Positions 12,047-21,899 of a stretch of DNA of 64,000 nucleotides are shown here, piece by piece (position 1 is the stretch's first letter; every line of letters starts with the position of its first letter). The DNA lies in the NCBI GenBank assembly GCA_034231615.1, contig CM067317.1, forward strand, positions 15,467,073-15,531,072, written 5' to 3'. The notes beneath the pieces are model-generated. The model saw only the letters and a program-made list of their open reading frames with translations. It was not told the origin of the DNA and did not search any database. Source of the DNA: Meghimatium bilineatum (lineage: Eukaryota > Mollusca > Gastropoda > Stylommatophora > Philomycidae). A program made the translations under genes and the position numbers.

Positions 12047-12330
12047 TTGGCTGCAAACATACACAGTTCATGTGAATGCACTGCGAAAATCAAGAGAAGA
12101 ATTGTGATAACGACTTCAAAGCCTGCACAAGAACAAATTATCGGGCAAGTCACTAGCTGTGAAGAGAACTTATATCTGTTTAGAGCAAGCATATTTCCAG
12201 AAGTAATTTATGGCTCTGAAACATGGACACTTAATAAATCAGTGGCAAAGAGAATCCATATATATTTTTTGGTCTCAATAGACAGCCAATTCCGTGAAAG
12301 TGCTTATTTTTGTAGGATAAGAAAATGAAT
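12047..12330 (+). mobile_element. LINE reverse-transcriptase C-terminal fragment
   Basis: The frame carries TAKIKRRI and then [17 protein letters not shown]. It matches in order the C-terminal RT region of the element at 46720-47405 ([11 protein letters not shown] and [13 protein letters not shown]). It is a short, diverged fragment on the + strand next to the minus-strand LINE. The similarity was judged by eye. Confidence 0.65.
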
Positions 12331-12899
12331 CAGTCAGTACATTAGGGGGAATCATTGGGCAATGGAATTTAGCACAACTGGAATTCGATAACTGAGAAAA
12401 TACATCAGATAAATGGTTAATAGCTAACATTTCCTGAAATTACTTTTAAAGTCCGGTTCACATAGATTTTAAATTCCTTTAATTAAGAAATATTTAGCTT
12501 TAACATTTCAGTATTAGAGAATCTGTGTTTGAACCTCAACCATACCATGTGATATTTCTAATGAAATTCTTGTATTTCTTCTCACGGAAAGTAGTGCCAA
12601 TGCAAATCTTTTACTGAATGATATGTTTGTTTACAAAGATAAACAAACGAACGTTGTTTTTTTTCCCGACGTTTCTCGTTCACTCTTTTGTTTCCTCATC
12701 ACTCAATTCAGAAGATATTGTTTCAGTGCAGGTGTATTTTACAGTTCACGTTTTTGTGTTTGTACAAGAACAGATTTGTGTTCCAGATATCTTCTTCTTC
12801 GATAATTGTATGTGGTCTATTTAATATTGGAATCAATGTTTCTTCTGCTGCAAGGAAGGGAAGGGGTGAATAGAAGCATTGTGACGTGTCATTTATATC
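12331..12899. other. No gene recognised
   Basis: AT-rich DNA with short overlapping frames (12618-12873) lacking motifs. No array seen. Confidence 0.45.
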
Positions 12900-13085
12900 A
12901 TAAAAGGAGACTTAGAGAGGATTCGGTTGGAGTTTACTGTCTCATACAAAAGATCACATTTCCCTAAATCTCAATTTAAAATTGGATGTGTCAGTCGAAA
13001 GGTGCAGATGTTCCAAACAATCTGTAAACTATGACCCCGTTCATTCCGTTATCATGACTACATATTCTACAAACTAACAGAAATT
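12900..13085 (+). mobile_element. SINE-like repeat, variant 2, diverged
   Basis: Contains GGATTCGGTTGGAGTTTACT, AATCTGTAAACTATG and CATATTCTACAAACTAACA, in the same order as the copies at 19015 and 8835. It is more diverged and lacks a clear purine tail. Confidence 0.45.
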
Positions 13086-13389
13086 TGAAAAAAACACATA
13101 ATAAATAAATAGAACATATTTATTTATCAAACAATATGTTGTCTTTCCATCTGAAAACCTAGCATTATTGTGTAGCGCCATACCTTTTGAGAGTCGACAT
13201 TTGTGACAATGTTTTGGCTGCTTTACTGTGGATACAAAAATATTATACTATCATTGTTATGTGTAATATTCGATATTTAAAAGCGTTGATTTTTTTAACA
13301 CTTTAAATCGCGGATTAAATATGAAGATTAATATGCTTGATTGTTTATTTGTTTGTTTGAGAAGCACAGGAACTACGAGCGATTAGCAC

Positions 13390-14830
13390 TTATTTCTTAT
13401 GTGCAATGGGGATGTTTCTAAGCTTTATTTCATACCCAGGAGACTTCACCTTTCAGTTTGGTACAATGCTTATTGCAGGAACCTTCTACTCAGTGGAGTG
13501 GGAGGGGGTACATGAGACGAGACAAGGTGAGCTGATAATTTGCTTGGATCACCCATTGTATGTCTATCTTCTGACGAGACGCTTCGCAGCCAGCGAACAG
13601 TTCCTCGTGTAGGAATACGATTCCATTACCACCCTTTGTGTCCATTGATCCCAGTCCAAATTTCTTACGTATGTTCCTTGTTGCACAACGGCGACGGTCG
13701 AATTAGACACAGAGTTGATACATATTCCTAGACGAGGTGCTGATTTGCCAAACACTTCGGGGGTCTGGGGTTTGACCTGTGCATTTCTCACGCACTCGCC
13801 TCGTCCGCTTGAGATGGCATTTTAATTCATCGCCAGGCACCGCCTGTGTGTTTTGACTCTTCACCATTGCGTATATTACCCGCCTGTGTGTTTTGACTCT
13901 TCACCATTGCGTATATTACCGAAAGAGGTAGGTAAAATACGCATCTCGAACGAGTAGCTTCGCAGTGGGTCTTTGATTACTGAACCTAATTCTCTGTGTG
14001 AGCCGTGTTGGGCAACGGTCGACAGTCAAGTTCGGCTTGATTTGCAGTATCGCTAGAGACGTGCGTCCCCCTCCAAATTGCTCGTGGTGTCCAGAGTCCC
14101 GGTCTCAACACTACTTCGGTCAGACATTTGAACAATGCGTTCTCCGACATTTGTTCAATGCTTGTACTGTGTGCAATGAGGAACTGTAGTCAAGCTTTTT
14201 TCCACTACCCAGAAATGCATGTTTCAAGCTGGCGTATCTAATACCCGAGTCATGACTTCTACTTTGAATGGGGTAAATTGTGATGGGACATGTTGGTTTC
14301 TGTGTGATCTATTGTAGCTCTTTGTTGCCACTGAATCCATTCACACACTACGCTGCACTCTAGCGTGTGTTACAGTTTCAAGATTCGTTGTTTACTCGTA
14401 AGATCACCGTTTGTGATATTGGTTGTTCTTCCAATGTTTCTTATTTTTAAGTGACCGAATCGAAGTGGACAGAGGCCTTGTATCACTGTTTGCCGACAGT
14501 GATGTTGGATGTAATGGCGTAGAGGTTTCGAAGATATTCCCTGTCTCTCTGTAGACAATTCTCATTACATCTACAGCATCCACATTCACGGACACAAGCC
14601 TAAAAGTGATAGCAAGGATTACAGCAAGAGCATCTGTATTTCTTTTTTCCAGGGTGAACCACGAGGAAGTACTTTTAGGATTTTGGTTATCTGCTAACAC
14701 TAGGTCCGCACGAGAGCAATGCGAGACCCATTGCATCCCTGACCTATGTACATAGGTTGAATGTCTTGACAAGTTCCCTTCCTTGCTGTCTTTACCTTTC
14801 CTAACTCAGGCGGCAAGTATCCATTTTAAA
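13390..14830. other. GC-richer unassigned block, probably old repeat
   Basis: This block is visibly richer in GC than its surroundings. It has several 60-122-codon frames on both strands (13406-13612, 13564-13791, 13998-14189, 14404-14772) without a clear domain. The minus frame 14404-14772 has MQWVSHCSRADLVLAD, which faintly recalls the end of a LINE RNase H domain, and the plus frame has a CSWC...H...C pattern. A 40-bp unit (CGCCTGTGTGTTTTGACTCT ...) is duplicated in tandem at 13840-13920. I cannot name the element. Confidence 0.3.
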
Positions 14831-14884
14831 CTGACTGGGTCGACAAAAGAAGCAGTCGTATCAGGCGAGAAATCACATCTCGGA

Positions 14885-14990
14885 TTTTTTGTTTGGTTGG
14901 ACGTGATTTCGAACCTAGCACACTGTAACCCGTTGATAGAAATCAAACACGCTATCAACTAGTAGCCCACGCTTCTCAGGGTAACAGTAG
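14885..14990 (-). mobile_element. tRNA-like SINE head, minus strand
   Basis: On the minus strand GGGCTACTAGTTGATAGCG is an A-box-like start. It is followed about 40 nt later by AGGTTCGAAATCACG, a near match to the B box GGTTCGAATCC. The tRNA-like spacing supports a SINE head. The arms do not pair well enough for a functional tRNA. Confidence 0.5.
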
Positions 14991-14999
14991 AAGTTAACA

Positions 15000-15639
15000 A
15001 GGCAATGCTCCTCATGGAAGATACAAGTGCCTCTATCGTTTGCTTCAATTTCAAAACCCGTCAACACAAGGACGTAAACTGAGACAAAACTATTCACACT
15101 GAGAATAAGTGTATCTAAAGTTCGTTATGCTATTCATCACTGCTAATTCAACAGTCTACGTCAGAGATTTACATTTCCTTGTCGAAGTTAATGAAGAATA
15201 GAATCATTCTCAAAAACTGAAATGTATGCACATAAACAAAACAAGAAATTCTTCATAAACTTTATGAAAGAACTATGTGTTGTACACGAAGATAAACATT
15301 ACGTTTCGGTTTATGTAAGCTGTAAGAGCTTGAAACAGTTAAAAGTATACAAACAGAAAGTGACAGAGATAAAAGACCGCAGGTGAGAAATGGCACCAAC
15401 TATAAATGAGTGAGTCAACTTGCAATAATGTGTACTCATTGAAAGCAGGTAATTTATCTCTAACGAATTAGTTTCAGAACACTTTCTCTAGTAACTCAGC
15501 AATTATGTATTTATATAACTTCGTGACACTTGTAATTATGTAAACAAGATACGCATCCGTTTAGACAAACTGTCGCCATCATTTTCCGGCACATTTTCAA
15601 AATACTTTGCATAATGCACATGTTGTTCGTATATTTTAT
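15000..15639. other. No gene recognised
   Basis: AT-rich DNA with no array and no credible frame. Confidence 0.45.
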
Positions 15640-16510
15640 CTATAGTAGTGTGTTTCTCAAACTGTACTCCTTCAGCCATTCCCTATAGTAGTGTGTTTCT
15701 CAAACTGTATTCCTTCAGCCATTCCCTATAGTAGTGTGTTTCTCAAACTGTATTCCTTCAGCCATTCCCTATAGTAGTGTTTATCAAACTGTATTCCTTC
15801 AGCCATTCCCTATAGTAGTGTGTTTCTCAAACTGTATTCCTTCAGCCATTCCCTATAGTAGTGTGTTTCTCAAACTGTATTCCTTCAGCCATTCCTTATA
15901 GTAGTGTGTTTCTCAAACTGTATTCCTTCAGCCATTCCCTATAGTAGTGTGTTTCTCAAACTGTATTCCTTCAGCCATTCCCTATAGTAGTGTGTTTCTC
16001 AAACTGTATTCCTTCAGCCATTCCCTATAGTAGTGTGTTTCTCAAACTGTATTCCTTCAGCCATTCCTTATAGTAGTGTGTTTCTCAATCTTTGTTCCTT
16101 CAACCATTCCCTATAGTAGTATGTTTCTCAATCTTTGTTCCTTCAACCATTCCTTATAGTAGTGTGTTTCTCAATCTTTGTTCCTTCAACCATTCCCTAT
16201 AGTAGTATGTTTCTCAATCTTTGTTCCTTCAACCATTCCCTATAGTAGTTTGTTTCTCAATCTTTGTTCCTTCAACCATTCCCTATAGTAGTGTGTTTCT
16301 CAAACTGTGTTCCTTCAGCCATTGCCTATAGTAGTGTGTTTCTCAATCTTTGTTCCTTCAACCATTCCCTATAGTAGTGTGTTTCTCAATCTTTGTTCCT
16401 TCAACCATTCCCTATAGTAGTATGTTTCTCAATCTTTGTTCCTTCAACCATTCCCTATAGTAGTGTGTTTCTCACACTGTGTTCCTTCAAACATTCCCTG
16501 CAGTATATAT
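15640..16510. repeat. 43-bp minisatellite, about 20 copies
   Basis: The unit has CCCTATAGTAGTGTGTTTCT followed by CAAACTGTATTCCTTCAGC. The first dozen copies are one subfamily (CAAACTGTATTCC). The later copies switch to a second subfamily (CAATCTTTGTTCC), with one AAACTGTGTTCC copy between. Such a block switch is usual when arrays grow by local amplification. Confidence 0.93.
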
Positions 16511-17319
16511 TGTATGGACGAACAGTCAAATACCCGAGAGGTATTACATCTTTAAATTGGGGGGGGGGGATTATATAAAATAAGGTAATTTCTTCGTTGT
16601 TGGGATTTATGTTATTTATATTTCTTTCACAAATGGCCATTTAATCATAGCTTCATAGAAAAACAATCTTGACACACCAAGCATAACGACAATTGCTTTT
16701 TTAATGGGGAAATTCAATGAATCCTTATTTAAAGTATTCAACACTTCACTGACAAAATTGATTTTGGGGTTGTGTCTTCTGTATGATTAAGGATATAAAT
16801 TAAACACATAACAGTATGATTTACTAAATCTTCAATCCAGACTGTTAGAATCACTAAAAAGATAATCAAATATAATTATTTCCACGAAAAACTATACCGA
16901 ACATTTGGAATATTTTAAATTTAATACGATTTCCGTTTACAACAGAATTTATCTTTGGTTTCAGTAATCCTAGTTTGGCCAAGTTTAGCAGGCACTTCAA
17001 TTAATATCAAAAGAATTGTACTTCTCTTATTGTACATAAAACAAAGAGTAAGTACTTTCACTATTTTTGTGCACTTTGCTACGTTCATTGCTTCTTTCTT
17101 TTGCTCCCCTACTCTACATCGCCCTCTGCCTCTCCACCCCCCCCCAATTTACACTGCATAATCCCTTGAAATCTCTCACTGCCCCCATGTGACGTTTAAA
17201 AGCACTGAGAAATCATGTTCTATAGCAAAGTAATACAATATATATATACATTTATACAGTAGGCACCGTTCCTTTTTTCCAGAAGAGAGTATTATATTAT
17301 TGCTGTGCTATAAATAATA
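16511..17319. other. No gene recognised
   Basis: AT-rich DNA with a (G)10 run near 16560 and a C-rich stretch near 17130. Short frames have no motif. Confidence 0.45.
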
Positions 17320-17720
17320 TAATTTACGACCCATGGCGATGATGAAGGTGTCTCACAAGACCAATCTTAGGCACAACAAATCTACCACGGAATGTACAAG
17401 GGATCACTGGAAAACTTGTGCCATCATGTGTTGATATGTCTTGTGCCATCATGTGTTGATATGTCTTCTGTAGACGTGAAGCCCTTGAAATATCTTCTAT
17501 CACTGTATCCTATGTCTTTATACCATGCCTGATCGCCCCTTAAATGAATACGATCCATTGCAGCCTGTTTCCTTGATTCCGTATCAATGCCTGTATCATG
17601 CACATTACGTGTGTATACAAATTTGTACTGAAGTATAGCTCGACCCTAAGATCTTTATTCCAGACTAGTTTTCCACAAATTAGATCTTCCTGTATTCTGC
17701 CATCTACCATCCTCCTGTTG
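17320..17720 (-). mobile_element. LINE 3' end with C-terminal zinc finger, decayed
   Basis: On the minus strand, just before a stop near 17328, the frame reads THDGTSFPVIPCTFRGRF followed by KIGLVRHLHHRHG. This is a degenerate form of the C2H2-like finger ending in IGL.SH..TH that closes many L2/CR1-like LINE ORF2 proteins, as in the fragment at 53603-54113. Upstream is frame-broken. A 25-bp duplication (CTTGTGCCATCATGTG...) near 17420-17465 interrupts it. Confidence 0.55.
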
Positions 17721-17953
17721 TGCTCTAGCTATCTTAGTCCAAGCAGAATAAGCATAAAAAATACTGTGATATTGTCTATACACACATATCTATATGTATA
17801 TATAAATTAAAATTAGTACCATATCCTTTACCGGACGTTGCTATCAACCCAGTATTTGTTGGCTCTGGTGATTTTTTTCAAAGGCAATTGTGCGTCCGAA
17901 CCGAAAGAAAGCAATGGCAAACTACTGAACGGATTATATTGCCTAGAAAATCA

Positions 17954-18021
<68 letters not shown>

Positions 18022-18599
18022 AGCGTCATCGAGTGTTGGTTGGCTGGCTGCTGTTCCCGCGGTCCATGGGCTTATGTCCATTGACCCAATGCTATAGCAT
18101 GATGCATGCATGTGTTTGTGAGCTGTTGGTTGTGTTCCATATAATTTGTTCCATTTATCTGGCATTCGAGGGGTCATCGAGTGTAAAAATATTGCTTTTC
18201 ATCGAATGTTAAATTTTTAGACATCATTTTAGCGTTTCAGGGAAAGTGCCCTTGCTTGAAACGCACGACTTTCTTTATAGCCACTATGTCACTGTAGCGA
18301 GTAGGATATATCTAACACAATCAATTAAATGTATATTTCACAAACTGTGCATGACTGAATGATTCGTGTGTTTATTTATATGCTAGTACATTTCCTACAG
18401 CGTTGTTATTTTTATAATTTGCTTACAATGTATTTTTATTGTGTTTTCGTTTTTATTATTTTGGTATGTTCCTGTATTGCTATTGTAATTGCATATCTCA
18501 TACTTGGTTTGTGGTTTGTCTACCATGATTGTTTTGTTTTAAGCGTATGTATATATTTTAGTTTGCTTTCGTAATATAGAAACCGTATAATCTACAAGT
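17721..18599. repeat. (AT)n microsatellite and flanking repeat debris
   Basis: A pure AT run of about 65 bp lies at 17955-18019. Just before it, GCAATGGCAAACTACTGAAC and TGCCTAGAAAATC resemble the 3' region of RTE-type elements. The phrase GTCATCGAGTG occurs at 18026 and 18172, with a CATCGAATG variant at 18200. No gene is supported, and open frames across the AT run are artefacts. Confidence 0.55.
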
Positions 18600-18810
18600 T
18601 TTTGATCATGTGTGATGAATATAACACTGAATATAGTTGATGAATTCATAATAGAATATGGCACTGAATGTAGTTGGTGAATTTGTAATAGAATATAACA
18701 TTTAATGTAGTTGATGAATTTGTAATAGATTATAACACTGAATGTAGTTGGTGAATTTGTAATAGAATATAACACTGAAAGTAGATAGTGAATTTGTAAT
18801 ATACAAATAA
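18600..18810. repeat. 37-bp minisatellite, about 5 copies
   Basis: The unit has AATATAACACTGAATGTAG followed by TTGGTGAATTTGTAATAG. Variation is mostly single-base. Confidence 0.88.
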
Positions 18811-19014
18811 GTACACTGAGTGAAATTAAAGATTACTAGCATCCAAACAATTCAGAAATATATTAAATGTGAAAATAATTGCGTGTTACTCAGCATTCTA
18901 TATTACCATCAATATATGAAACGGAAAAATAGATAATGAACACAACTTTGGAAGAAGGAATTACCGTTACCCTTGTATTGGCGGGCTCACATGGGGAGAA
19001 AAGAAAAGCGACAA

Positions 19015-19245
19015 TTTTACCTGCCACTCAATTCGTAAGAGGCGACTAAGGAGATTTTGGGGGCGGAGTTGGCTGTTCCATCACATGGAGGATCAATTGA
19101 ACCAGAAGCGATGCTGAAGTAGGATGTGCCAGGTCAAAAACGTAGGTATCGCAGTCAATCTGTAAACCATGGTACACAGCATTCCTTTCTCCGTACTCAT
19201 CATCATGAAGTGCTGTCTCCGCAATTAAGGTTGGTTGCAAGAAAC
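19015..19245 (+). mobile_element. SINE-like repeat, variant 2, well preserved
   Basis: Contains ATTCGTAAGAGGCGACTAAG, GGAGTTGGCTGTTCCATC, ACGTAGGTATCGCAGTC and CTGTAAACCATGGTACACAG. It is the clearest head and middle of the variant-2 family and abuts the LINE fragment at 19240. The usual AAGAACGAACGC tail is missing. Confidence 0.58.
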
Positions 19246-19620
19246 CTACAATATCCCCTGTCTCTTTTCTTGGTGGTCCACTCAGCTAGACTGTAACCTG
19301 TCCATTTGGAGATGTTACCATCCCACTTTTATCTTTGCTTCCCTCGACTGTACCCCGTAGTAAGGTCTTCAGCAAGGTTTCATGTCTTTTAATACGTTAA
19401 AAATATTTATTTGAGCTTTATTTCCTTCAATAATTCTTTCTTCATATTAACAGTTGTTAGAGTGTTTGTTCATTGTCCATGTTTCTGAGCCATATCCGAT
19501 TACTATAGAATAGATGTAGCATTTTATAATTCTCATTTTTAGATTGTTTGTAATTTGTTTTGGTGTTAATATTTTCCTCATATAATCGAAAGTACATTTA
19601 TCCATTGCGGTATTAGATCC
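19240..19620 (-). mobile_element. LINE 3' fragment, minus strand, internally deleted
   Basis: The minus strand reads MRKILTPKQITNNLKMRI, then YGSETWTMNK, then NMKKELLKEIKL and ISKWTGYSLAEW. The same order occurs in the + strand copy at 46720-47405 ([48 protein letters not shown]). A piece between the RT end and NMKKELL is missing and there are stops. The two copies are the same family in opposite orientation. Confidence 0.75.
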
Positions 19621-19779
19621 GTACTACATTATACTAATCTGCAAGAGTTGGAGAACTGACGCAGAATAGGAAGAAGAAGATCTAGCGTCTTGAGATGTGG
19701 AGATAGAGAAAGATATGTACATTCTCATTAAAAATTTTAAAGAAAAAATAGAAGGTTCTGTAAAATATAAAATGAAGAG

Positions 19780-20110
19780 ATAACAACAAACAGAACTAAT
19801 ATATAGGAATGAAGATATAATAACAAATGGGAAATAAAATATAGGAATGAAGAGATAACAGCAAAAAAAATATAGGAATGAAGAGATAACAGCGAAAAGA
19901 AATAAAATATAGGAATGAAGTGATAACAGCGAAAAGAAATAAAATATAGGAATGAAGAGATAACAGCAAAAATAAATAAAATATAGGAATAAAGAGATAA
20001 CAGCAAAAATAAATAAAATATAGGAATGAAGAGATAACAGCAAAGAGAAATAAAATTTAGAAATGATCACAGCAAAGAGAAATAAAATATAGAAATGAAG
20101 AGATAACAAG
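19780..20110. repeat. About 37-bp minisatellite
   Basis: The unit has AAATAAAATATAGGAATGAA then GAGATAACAGCAAAAA. There are about nine copies of slightly different length. The minus strand gives a low-complexity FYFLSLLSLHS-like frame of 181 codons, which is a repeat artefact. Confidence 0.88.
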
Positions 20111-20444
20111 AAAAAGAAATGAAAACAGTAACAAATAAAATATTGTTGTCGCAAAAAAAGACACGACACTTTGTGAAAGAACTTACTGTAGGAAACGTTT
20201 AAGTAAGTCGTGGTGCCTGTATCAATAGAAGGAAATGCTTAATTGAGTCTTTCTGTATAAATAAGATTGTAATATCCACTATTTTTGATGGTTGCACATT
20301 TCTGATATAACCAAATTGAACTAACGTTCATGGTTGAAATAACGTGCCTCACCATAAGAAGTTACATTTTACTTAACAAAACGAAAAGAAAGTCGTGCAA
20401 GCCACTGGCAACAATACACTACAATTGGAAAGTAAATATCATTA
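20111..20444. other. No gene recognised
   Basis: AT-rich DNA without array, frame or element. Confidence 0.45.
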
Positions 20445-20610
20445 GATGTGTCATGTGACGTATTCCTTCCAGAACGTTGTCTTCCCAATGAACTCTCTGA
20501 ACCTCTCTCTGTCTTGGGCGATGTGGCTTGCATTTTCTAGCGATGTATTCATGTTATCTTTAATATCGTCTGTCCATCGTCTTCTTGGTCAGTAGATGTA
20601 CAAGTTGTAA
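20445..20610 (-). mobile_element. LINE ORF2 C-terminal remnant
   Basis: The minus strand reads RRWTDDIKDNMNTSLENA followed by AQDRERFREFIGKTTFW. The pattern RRWxDDI...AQDRxxWRxxV is the usual C-terminal tail of LINE reverse transcriptases. Only about 50 codons remain and no boundaries were found. It ends just left of the terminal-inverted-repeat element at 20636. Confidence 0.65.
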
Positions 20611-20635
20611 TTGATCATTGTACCTTTAAGAGAAT

Positions 20636-21411
20636 GTCCATACATTACGTCAACAATTTTGTGTCAATTTGTACCCCCTACCCTGTCAACAACAGCCAAG
20701 AATTCAGTACTCCATCTGTTTAATTATGGCAACAATATTGAGGTAACCACACCCTAGATTCACAGTGAAACACCCTGAAATAACACTTCAACCCAAAAAA
20801 CAACGTTTTCTCAGCTACAGTATGAAACACCACTCCCACCACAACGTTTTTCGCAGGTACAGTATGAAACACCACTCCCACCACAACGTTTTTCGCAGGT
20901 ACAGTATTGTTCAACCACCTGATTTCTTTCACATTTTTTGAACAATATAGCAATCTGATTATTTAGTTGGCGTATTCAAATATATTAATACTAACCTAAC
21001 TGTCAAACTATTGTCACTCTCCTCCCTCTTGGCAACTACTGTCAAACTATTGTCACTCCTCTCCCTCTTGGCAACGACTGTCAAACTATTGTCACTCCCC
21101 TCCCTCTTGGCAACGACTGTCAAACTATTGTCACATCCCTCCCTCGTGGCAACAACTGTCATACCTTTGTACAACCCTCCCTCTTGGCAACAACTGTCAA
21201 ACGGTTTGTCAAATCCCTCCCTCGTGGCAACAACTGTCAAAAGTTTGTCAAATCCCTCCCTCGTGGCAACAACTGTCATACCTTTGTAAAACCCCTCCCT
21301 CTTGGCAACAACTTTCAAACGTTTGTCAAATCCCTCCCTCTTGGTAACAACTGGCATGCTGTTGTCGATCCCTCCACACCCACCCACAATTGATGACGTA
21401 ATTTAATGGAC
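20636..21411. mobile_element. Terminal-inverted-repeat element with internal minisatellites
   Basis: The left end GTCCATACATTACGTCAACA at 20636 and the right end (reverse complement GTCCATTAAATTACGTCATC) at 21411 match for about 27 bp apart from one gap and a few changes. Inside are two arrays: about 2.5 copies of a 42-bp unit (20815-20910, CAGTATGAAACACCACTCCC) and about ten copies of a 39-bp unit (20990-21360, CTCTTGGCAACAACTGTCAA). No transposase is present, so it is non-autonomous. Similar ends occur near 740, 32172, 36395 and 60155. Confidence 0.65.
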
Positions 21412-21710
21412 AACACAGAAAAGCAGGAGATAAAAATTGGTTTGAGATTAATTTTAGTCAATTTGGGTTGCAGAAATGTCACGATCTGATTTCCTTAGCG
21501 GGTTGAGAAGTGAATAACACATCCAACACAACCCCCACTCCCATCTTAAGGCTTGGTTATTGATCTAGTTATATCTTCTACAGATTTTCTGAGCGTGTGT
21601 CCCAACCCGTTTCCATTATTTCTTCTTAATCTTATTTATTTTTGTAAAACAATTTTTAAAATAGCGTATGCAAGGTAAATGTATAATATTTAAATTGTGT
21701 GATATTACAG
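21412..21710. other. Intron upstream of the first recognised exon
   Basis: About 300 bp of AT-rich DNA ending in GTGTGATATTACAG, the splice acceptor of the exon at 21711. Confidence 0.6.
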
Positions 21711-21899
21711 AAAGATTACAGACACGTCCAGATAATCGTATCGGCAAAGAACTTATACCCTCCCAGCTTTAGTTTGCCAAGCTATTATTTCGTTGCTTAT
21801 CGTTATGGAGTTGGGGACTATATCGGTTCCTTGGAAGTAAATGACAACGATGTGGAGTCATACAACAAGGCTGTCATAGTTTTTGCAGATTCTGACCAG
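21711..21899 (+). CDS. Exon 1 of fragment: cadherin repeat, first half
   Basis: The acceptor GATATTACAG precedes it and the donor GTGAGT follows. Length is 189 nt, phase 0 at both ends. It encodes [14 protein letters not shown], which looks like the last strand of a preceding cadherin repeat, then [13 protein letters not shown] and [13 protein letters not shown], the start of the next repeat (the P.F....Y...V pattern). This implies at least one more cadherin repeat upstream. The calcium-binding DxNDN linker is not conserved here. Confidence 0.85.

Noticed and set aside
13406-13530. Possible exon GDFTFQFGTMLIAGTFYS between CATACCCAG and GTGAGC
   Set aside because: No similarity to cadherin or any receptor module, and it lies in the unassigned repeat-like block.
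15640-16510. CRISPR-like array
   Set aside because: Units are contiguous, with no unique spacers, in an animal intron/intergenic setting. The same applies to the other arrays.
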